DNA of 64,000 nt from Phorcus lineatus (taxonomy: Eukaryota > Mollusca > Gastropoda > Trochida > Trochidae): NCBI GenBank assembly GCA_921293015.1, contig OV121096.1, positions 8,489,000 to 8,552,999 of the forward strand. The letters are read 5' to 3'. The notes under the pieces were generated by a model that saw nothing but the letters and a program-made list of their open reading frames with translations, was not told where the DNA came from and ran no database searches. Positions 56,741-64,000 of the stretch are shown here, in pieces (the stretch's first letter is position 1; each line of letters begins with the position of its first letter). The translations under genes were made by a program, and so were the position numbers.

Positions 56741-57520
56741 ACAGACAGACAGATTCTTTATTAGACAATTCAGTCAAAAAGTACATTTTTCAAACAACAA
56801 AAGTTTGCAGCACGGTGGTAAACAGTTTTTTTATCACTTTATTTCTTTTTGAGTGGGATACAGCTTTTTCGTAACATCAATGTAAAATATGAAACAATTC
56901 AGGTAAACAAGTCAAAGCATATATATTCCTTTCAAATAAACAAGTTGTGGCAAGACGACCAAAATGAGACAAACTTATTGTATTTGCATTGTGTGTAGAG
57001 ATTTGCTTTGTGTAGTTGATAATCATAATTTAATTTTGGCTTTAAGCCTGCTAGAGTCAGTAGAATATTTGCTCGTTTTCTAGCATAGATGTATTCCTTA
57101 GTTAGGATAAAATAGAAGTTTAGAACAGCATTTCTTCTTTCACTGAATCCAAAAAAGAATTGTCTCTGCCTTTAGGTTCAAATGGGTGTCTGTTTCATTT
57201 TCGATCCATTTTAGTAGATCTTGCCACAGCGTTTTTACAAATTTACATTCATAAAAAAATGGATAATTGATTCTGCCTCAACATTTCAGAATGTACATTG
57301 TGGTGATTCCATGAGGTTATATCTATGCTAATATTTATTTGTTGTGAGGATTCTATGGAGAATTCGATACTGGAATCGTCTATCTGTTGCACTATAACAT
57401 GCTCGAATAGGTATAAAATTGAATGTTTTCCATAGATTCAAACTAAAATCTATATTCAATTCCTTTTCCCTATTACTATGCTTGTTAATCATCAACACAC
57501 GAAGAAGCCTAAGAAATACT
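56741..57520 (-). pseudogene. LINE 3' end remnant, different lineage
   Basis: The 3' tail is (AGAC)n at 56741-56753. The minus strand encodes, in broken frames, RFQYRILHRILTTNKY near 57370, then SPQCTF and VEAESIIHFF near 57270-57300, the Cys/His C-terminal region of L1- or Tx-like LINE proteins. No continuous frame. Confidence 0.55.
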
Positions 57521-57527
57521 ATAATTG

Positions 57528-57910
57528 GGCTTATTAGTTAAATGACTTTAGTACAAGATACACTTATTTCGCCAAATTGAAATTCATTTTTTTACAGATA
57601 CTATTTAGAAGTTATTGAAATGTAACCAAACTTGGACGTCTATAGTAAAAGCTAGTTTTGTAAATGTTCCTTATATTATTGAAAGTTGGACATATGAGTA
57701 ATAAATGAAACTCGTCCTCTACGTTAGTCGAGCAATATCTACATGTTCTTTGAGTAAGTTCTAATCTATTCTGGGCCCATCTTCCCTTTTCTATCATTGA
57801 CGAAAGGGAACTCAACCTGAACCTTTTAAGAGCAATTCTAAATTTCTTATTAGTAATATCTTCTAAATACATTTCAGACTTGAGACAGTCTTTAATATTA
57901 AGATAACATC
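57528..57910 (-). pseudogene. LINE C-terminal remnant, copy 2
   Basis: Minus frame 57872-57612 (86 codons): FRIALKRFRLSSL, then CRYCSTNVEDEFHLLLICP zinc knuckle. Partner of 28456-28870. Confidence 0.65.
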
Positions 57911-58650
57911 GAGTTGGCTATCACTTAAACTCTTTGAGAGAGAGGTTAGTCGGCATAGGAGTTAAGCTAGTGATCCACAAGCCACCTAGGACCAGGGGTA
58001 AAACATATTAGTCAACTATGTGTGCAGAAGAAAACGAAAGAGAAACAAAAGAAAACAACCTGTAGATTCCATAATATATTATCATTAAAGTAGTAGAGTT
58101 AGGAGTGGTTAAACAGGAAAGGACCACAAAGTCAATATTTTTCAGGTGGAAAGATACATTGCCAGAATGAAAAATCAATCAAACGATTTTATTAGAAAAT
58201 GGCTGCCACTGCATAATTTATTTCACTGACTTGATGTACACATGTATAATTATGTCCATTGACATATAATGAGATGTATTACCTCACCAAATTTAAATAT
58301 TTTTTGCTATGTACCATATGCCCACTTGTGTAAATAAAAATATTTGAAAACAATAACTATGAAAACGAAACAGAAACATAAGAAAAAAACTTGTAGATTC
58401 CATACTTTAATATTGTTAAAGTTGTAGAGATAGAAGTGGTTTAATCAGGAACGGACTACAAAGCCACTGGGGTGTGAGGTGATCATGATTTCCATTATAA
58501 GATATGCAATAAAAGAAAGCCAGAAACATTAATTGAACAACATAAGTTTACATTCAATAAATGATGTACATCACACTTTACATATACATATTTCTAACCG
58601 TATTTGATAGTTTGAATATGCAATATAGTATTTAAAGATGAATAATCTAT

Positions 58651-59009
58651 TATTACCCATATGGTTAATCATAAGTGGTGACATATTTTCAATATGAGCA
58701 CATGTGCACATATCACTTTTGCCTAGCAACGATTGTTTCAGAGCGAGTTACCGTATTACGTCGTCTGTGACGTCATAAAACCATTGTTCGTGACGTCACT
58801 TTAGCGGGCCGCCGGAAAGGAAGCAGGCCGCATTCCGTGTGTTTTAAATGAAATAGAATCGGTAATAAAGAAATTAAAACCCTCGGAAGTGTGTCATATG
58901 ACTTTTACGAAACTCGTGCGAATTTGTGTATAACCCTCGCTCTCGCTCGGGTAATACAAAAATTCGCACTCGTTTCGTAAAAGTCATATGACACACTTCC
59001 TCGGGTAAT
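58651..59009. mobile_element. Foldback element inserted only in copy 2
   Basis: Absent at 29583 in copy 1. Ends TATTACCC and GGGTAATA are inverted. A long palindrome spans 58888-59005 (arms include GAAGTGTGTCATATGACTTT) around a centre CCTCGCTCTCGCTCGGG. Flanking AATCTAT and ATCTCTAT may be a worn 7-8-bp target duplication. No coding frame. Confidence 0.7.
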
Positions 59010-59219
59010 AATCTCTATTTACTACATGATAAATAAAGAACCATAAGCTTAATATATGTAGTTATACATAGATATGCATATACGTGAATGATAACTCGCG
59101 TTGCAAATAGATTACAATGACAATCATTACATACATGTACACTGATAGTAAACACATCTAGGAAGTAAAGTAATAAATGATACATGATGATATTAACTAC
59201 ACATGTGTTATAGGTATCG

Positions 59220-59500
59220 TCCCAAAACGCGGAACTCCATAACGCAGAACGGTTAAAACAACATTTACGGTCGGATGCACACACCTGACCCCTAAAACTA
59301 TAATGGAACGTACCAAATATAAACATACACCTGTCTGTGATAGAATATGCCCTTTCTGTGATAATGTTGAAGATGAATTGCATTTTTAATCGAATGTGAC
59401 TTTTACTCTGATCTACTTTTAATATGTTTGATGTTTTACCTATCTTTGATATAACGGATAAAAAAACAGTTTTGATTATCAAAATATTAATATCAAAATA
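59220..59500 (+). pseudogene. Plus-strand LINE C-terminal remnant, copy 2
   Basis: As 29760-30060; reads CPFCDNVEDELHF before the stop, slightly closer to a functional knuckle than copy 1. Confidence 0.6.
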
Positions 59501-60113
59501 TCATTAATACATAATTACACTATACACTATAAATACACAATTTAGGTATCATATCGTTATATGTATTACTCAACATTTATCTATATATTAATATTTACGT
59601 CATCTGCAGGATAGATATGACGTATGGAGGTTATACTATTTACAACAATGGGTTAAAAGATGAATTATGGTAAAAGCTACAAACAAACAAAACTTTAATC
59701 AATCACACTTACCAACATATATTCATACATACATTCACTTAGGGTTATGATAGTAATGGAAAGCTAAACTAATTACTTTACGTTAACTTAACTGAATGAT
59801 TTGATTAACTACGGTAACACTATGCTTTAGAATAAGGTGATATAATGTTTAAACGATCTCACTGTATTGTGAGATAAATATTGATATTACACTAGTACAG
59901 CTCACTGTGAACTTCCAAGCAGAAGTAAATGCAACATCATAATCCACCCTAAAGTGATTAATGATTTATGTTATACATTTATTGAAATAAATGTATATAC
60001 CATAAATGTATATCTCACATAACTCACTATACAGAGAGTTGTAGCCTTATACCATAAAACTATGATAACTCACTATACTGTGAATTACCACTATATATAA
60101 CATTTACATAGAT

Positions 60114-61520
60114 TCAATTCAAATTCATTTATTTCTCAAAAACGCCACCAACGGTGGTACATGAGCTAAAACAATATATTGCAAATCATAGAGATATAGT
60201 TTCCAAGATGGACAAAGAAAGGTTACAGTCAATTAAATAAAAATAGTGTATGTTGGTGAAGTGATTTTTTTTCAACTATGATAATAATAATTAATAGTAC
60301 AGATCAGGATCATCTTAAAATGATGTTGATAAACTTCGCTAGTTTTTTTAATTCCTTAATATCTTTAGTGGACATTAGTTTTTTAAATGTTAAAAGATTT
60401 GGCCAGGTAAAATAGTAATGGTTGATAAGTTGTTCCCGCTGTTGGTGGAGAGCCTCGCACCTTAGTAGATAATGAAACTCGTCACCAACTGCGGGCGAGT
60501 TACAAAGATTGCACACCCGTTCTGCTCTAGGTATTGCTTGCCACCGGCCTGTTTCAATCGGCAGTTTGTGGTTATTAGTTCTGAACTTTAAAAGTGGCAT
60601 ATATATAGATTTATCAAGGTAAAGGTATTTCTCGAATGCATTTTCTTCCTTAAATAATTTGTAGTATATTCCTTTTGGGCTTGCGGTTACCTCTGATCTC
60701 CATGTTTGATTGAATTGATCTTTTAAAGATTGACTTATCATTGAAACAAGCCATGGCGTCGTGCAACTTGACGGGTTGTGAAAGACAAAAGAAAGGCCAC
60801 AATTATCTAGGAGAGATTTTATGGAGAATAGCCAGGGGTTAGACTTGAAAGTTTCTGTTGGATTCAGTGCCATAAAGGAGTACATAACCTGAGATAGCTT
60901 GCGATTAGAAGAACAAGAAGCTAATCTGTGCCAAAAAGATATCATTATTTTGTAAATTGTAATATACATCGGAAATCTTCCAAAATCCCCATACAGCATA
61001 AATGAAGGTGTAGAAGCTCTGAGACTGGCTGCCAACTTAAGAAATTTCAAGTGGACTTTTTCGACTATGTGCAGCTTTTCATGGCCCCACACCTCACACC
61101 CGTATAGCATGATAGGAACAATCATAAGGTCAAATGCAGTTAAAAGACAATCTAAAGGAATATTCATATTTCGTGCTTTCTTCAGTAATGCGAACATAGC
61201 TTTAGTTGCACTTTCTGATAACTTTTTAATGGCTTTTACTAGTCGTCTGTTTCTATGAAATATAATACCCAGGTATGTGTAATCATCAACTACGTCAATA
61301 TATTTGTCTCCGAGTGTAAATGAAGATTTTGTTCTTTTTGCAGGGCCACTTCCAAATATTACAATTTTGGTTTTCGAAATATTGATATTAAGTTTCCATT
61401 TTTTGCAATATTCATAAAAAGTGTTTAAAGATGACTGTAAATCAATGGGGTTATCATTTACTAGGACTGTGTCATCGGCATAAAGGAGCGATATAAACTT
61501 AATTATAAAAGATATATCTT
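60114..61520 (-). mobile_element. 5'-truncated LINE inserted only in copy 2
   Basis: The 6-bp target duplication ATAGAT sits at 60108-60113 and 61521-61526; the empty site is at 30708-30713. The minus frame is open from about 61500 to 60310. It begins at RT motif C (LLYADDTVL), then WKLNINISKTKIVIFGSG, FALLKKARNMNIPLD, VPIMLYGCEVWG, and ends with a zinc knuckle (CNLCN, then GDEFHYLLRC). The first in-frame ATG is at 61197. The preserved frame and clean target site suggest a recent insertion. A relative of, but clearly different from, the LINE at 31736. Confidence 0.88.
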
Positions 61521-61701
61521 ATAGATAACAATTGATGGAACTAACCACATTCTAAACTATAGCCGATATAACTACCAACTATGAAATGCATACAAATACA
61601 ATACCAAATATATTCACAAGACAACAGATTACTAATCTTAGTTATAGGAATTATAAACACAATCCAGATCCCCTCGATCTTGATCCCAAAAGAACATATA
61701 G

Positions 61702-61846
61702 AGAATCTCACCCAAGTGTCTTCTGATATCAAATATATCAACACGAGTTGATAAAAGTTACAAATATCCAAGGCTTGCCGAGGATATTTTACTTTTATCA
61801 ACGAGTGTTGATATATTTGATATCAGAAGACATGAGGTTGAGATTC
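61702..61846. repeat. Hairpin element 1, copy 2
   Basis: Same as 30879-31023. Confidence 0.75.
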
Positions 61847-61922
61847 TATTTATCATCCAAAATCATTTGTCATTTCGATTCCATTAAAAATGTGTATTTC
61901 TGAACACTGCACTACTCTAAAG

Positions 61923-62290
61923 CACAAACACAAGTTGACCAACTCATAGGAGTTGTCAAACTCGCATATTCACTAGTCAAACACTTGTTGTCAAACTCGA
62001 TGCGCAAATGACGTTATATCCATGACGTCAAAAAGTCACATGACTTAAATGTGGCATGCCATTGGTTATTTCTTATTTCAACATGAGTTTGACAACACTT
62101 CACACGTCAAACTCGAGTTTGACAACTCCGAAAGTTTGATGGAAAAGTTGGAGAGAATAGAGACAGATCCTATTTCTCGCCAACAGTTTGACAACTCGGG
62201 ATTTGGAGTTGGAACCGTTCACACTCTCAAATTTGTGTTTGACAACACATGTTGTCAAACTTTAGTTTGCTGTGTGAAGGCCGCTTAAGA
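61923..62290. repeat. GTTTGACAAC motif cluster, copy 2
   Basis: Same as 31100-31470. Two motifs here match the consensus better (GAGTTTGACAACTC, GTTGTCAAACTC). Confidence 0.6.
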
Positions 62291-62559
62291 CTCTCTGTGG
62301 AGTGATGTCAAGCATTGTGACATCATCATGTTTATGACGTCATAGCATTGTGATGTCATTACTTGATGATGTAAAACAATTGTTCAAAATCTACCGTCAA
62401 AACGATACGGAATACAGTTTTGGATGATAAATATGTTTATTTACTAAAGTATTTACAATTTAAACAGTTACCTATAGCCACATCTAAATGTTATATATAT
62501 TTCATATTGAACGAGTTCGTAATACACAAAGGAACTTTTGGACAGAACAGAACAGAACA

Positions 62560-64000
62560 GAACAGAACAGAATTTTATTTCTCATAATTCACAACAGTGA
62601 CATAGAGAACAGTTAAATATATTATAATATTATATACATATATGTTTTTATATATATATCTAAAAATAAATTGGAGTAATAGTGTGCCGTATACATAGAC
62701 ATGTGTCGTGCATAGATTAAAACTTACACAGACCTTCTTTAACGAATTTTGCCAAGTTTAGTAAAAGTGGTTTATAAGTTGTTTTCATGAGGGCTATATA
62801 CTTTTCAATTGAAGGGTACTTACAGTAATACGATGGGAGGTATTTACATCTTAATTCTGATAGAAAGGGGCAGGCCAAAAGGAAATGAAATTCATCACCG
62901 GTGGAGATCTTACAGAGTTTACAAATTCTTTGGTCCTTATCAATTTTACTCCACCGACCAGTTTCAATAGGTAATCTATGGTTTGAAGTTTTGAAGCGGG
63001 TAAGCCAAATTCTTAGATTGCTAGGGAGTTCTAAAATATATGAGTCGATATGAGGTTTAGTTTTGTAAATTTTGTAGTATTTAGCTTTTGATGAATCAAT
63101 TTGAGAAGCAGTCCACATTTGGAAAAATTGATCAATAAGGACTCGTTTAATAGATGATTTTAAAATGTGGGAACTGTTAAAATTTTGATTTATCCATACA
63201 TAAATGAAACCTGTTTCCCGCAATATTCCTTCAATTGAATTAATTAAATTGAAATTAAATTTAGGATTGGCATTTTGTAAAGTATACATAAGAAGGTACA
63301 TTTTATATGATAATTTGTTAGTGTTTTGCAACATTTTACACCAGAAAGAGATAATTCTACTTTTAATACAAATACTGAGTGGATAACGGCCAAGTTCGCC
63401 ATACGCCATATAATCTGGCGTAGACATTTTTACTTTAAGAATATATTTACAAAATTTAAGATGAAGCCGTTCAAGACACATAATATTTTCAAATCCCCAC
63501 ACTTCAGATGAATATAATAGTATTGGTTGTACAAGTTGATCAAATAGTTTTAACTGACAATCAAGGGGGATATCAAAAATATTAACTTTACGCAGTAATG
63601 CGAACATTGATCTTGAAGCTTGCCCATACAGGCGTTTAATACATTTACAGAAACGACCATTGTTACTAAATAAAATACCAAGATAAACATATTCTTTAAC
63701 AACATCAATATTATCACCATGGAAGGAAAACGTCGGGTGTTTTCTACACGTGCCTTTAGAGAATATTATGATTTTCGTTTTTGAAATGTTAACTTTTAGT
63801 TTCCAAAGCGTGCAGTAATCTGAAAATACATCTAAGGCATGTTGTAGATCTTCACTTGACTCAGCTAAAATAACTGTATCGTCAGCATATAAAAGTAATA
63901 ATAATTTAATGTAAACATGAATTTGTTCTTCAAGTAGATTTTCCACCGTATTTAAACCATTAAAATTATTTTCTGTTAAAAAGGACTCGAGGTCATTTAG
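62560..64000 (-). mobile_element. 5'-truncated LINE, copy 2, runs off the window
   Basis: Same LINE as 31736-34025. The open frame runs from the window's right edge to 62717 and extends 20-odd codons beyond the copy-1 C-terminus (KPLLLNLAKFVKEGLCKF), because a base at 62773 differs. RT motif C LLYADDTVI is near 63880 and the zinc knuckle near 62920. The 5' part is outside the window. Confidence 0.85.

Larger units (their letters stand above)
41276..64000. repeat. Segmental duplication, copy 2 (recent part, open at right edge)
   Basis: Partner of 10847-34025. Copy-specific features are the 4-kb tandem duplication, the foldback at 58651, the LINE at 60114, and the 53897-57527 stretch that copy 1 lacks. 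The window ends inside the shared LINE. Confidence 0.85.

Noticed and set aside
10847-64000. The whole duplication being an assembly artefact (two haplotypes joined end to end)
   Set aside because: Heterozygous bivalve genomes do produce this artefact, so it is not excluded. The identity step inside two already diverged paralogous exons is better explained by unequal crossing-over, and long reads across 34-42 kb would settle it.

Overview
The window looks like nuclear DNA of a marine invertebrate, most likely a bivalve mollusc. This is inferred from AT-rich DNA with little host coding, chromodomain-bearing Ty3 elements, a Polinton, Penelope-like elements (PLEs) with GIY-YIG domains, several LINE lineages, and a clustered alpha-1,3-fucosyltransferase (GT10) gene pair with intron-type splice acceptors. 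I see no bacterial operons, rRNA, tRNA or CRISPR.

Layout. 1-6.7 kb: a broken Polinton on the minus strand (integrase, two capsid proteins, adenain-like protease, packaging ATPase and small proteins; no DNA polymerase B in the window). 6.9-10.46 kb: gene-free upstream region packed with TTAA-flanked short repeats. 10.46-11.73 kb: last coding exon of fucosyltransferase 1. 11.8-20.8 kb: a 620-bp TTAA-flanked element split by a whole-looking, very young Ty3 element with 836-bp LTRs and a 4-bp target duplication. 21-28.1 kb: a patchwork of PLEs, partly in head-to-head inverted arrangement, with hammerhead-ribozyme-like folds near their ends. 28.1-34.0 kb: LINE remnants, a hairpin element, a cluster of GTTTGACAAC motifs and a 5'-truncated LINE with a long open RT frame. 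34.0-40.9 kb: mostly gene-free. 40.89-42.16 kb: fucosyltransferase 2. 42.2-64 kb: a second copy of everything from 11.8 to 34 kb.

The main event is a segmental duplication. From about 10,847 and 41,276, inside the two fucosyltransferase exons, the two copies are nearly identical rightward. Leftward of those points they are only moderately similar. This is the pattern expected from unequal crossing-over between two older fucosyltransferase paralogues. Later events differ between the copies. Copy 1 gained the Ty3 element and a short LINE, and lost about 3.6 kb at 28,455. Copy 2 gained a 4.0-kb tandem duplication (43,767-51,760), a foldback element (58,651-59,009) and a 1.4-kb LINE (60,114-61,520).

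The only host genes I can support are the two fucosyltransferases, predicted Golgi type II membrane enzymes; the rest is mobile-element DNA at different stages of decay. Similarity statements are by eye, not computed.
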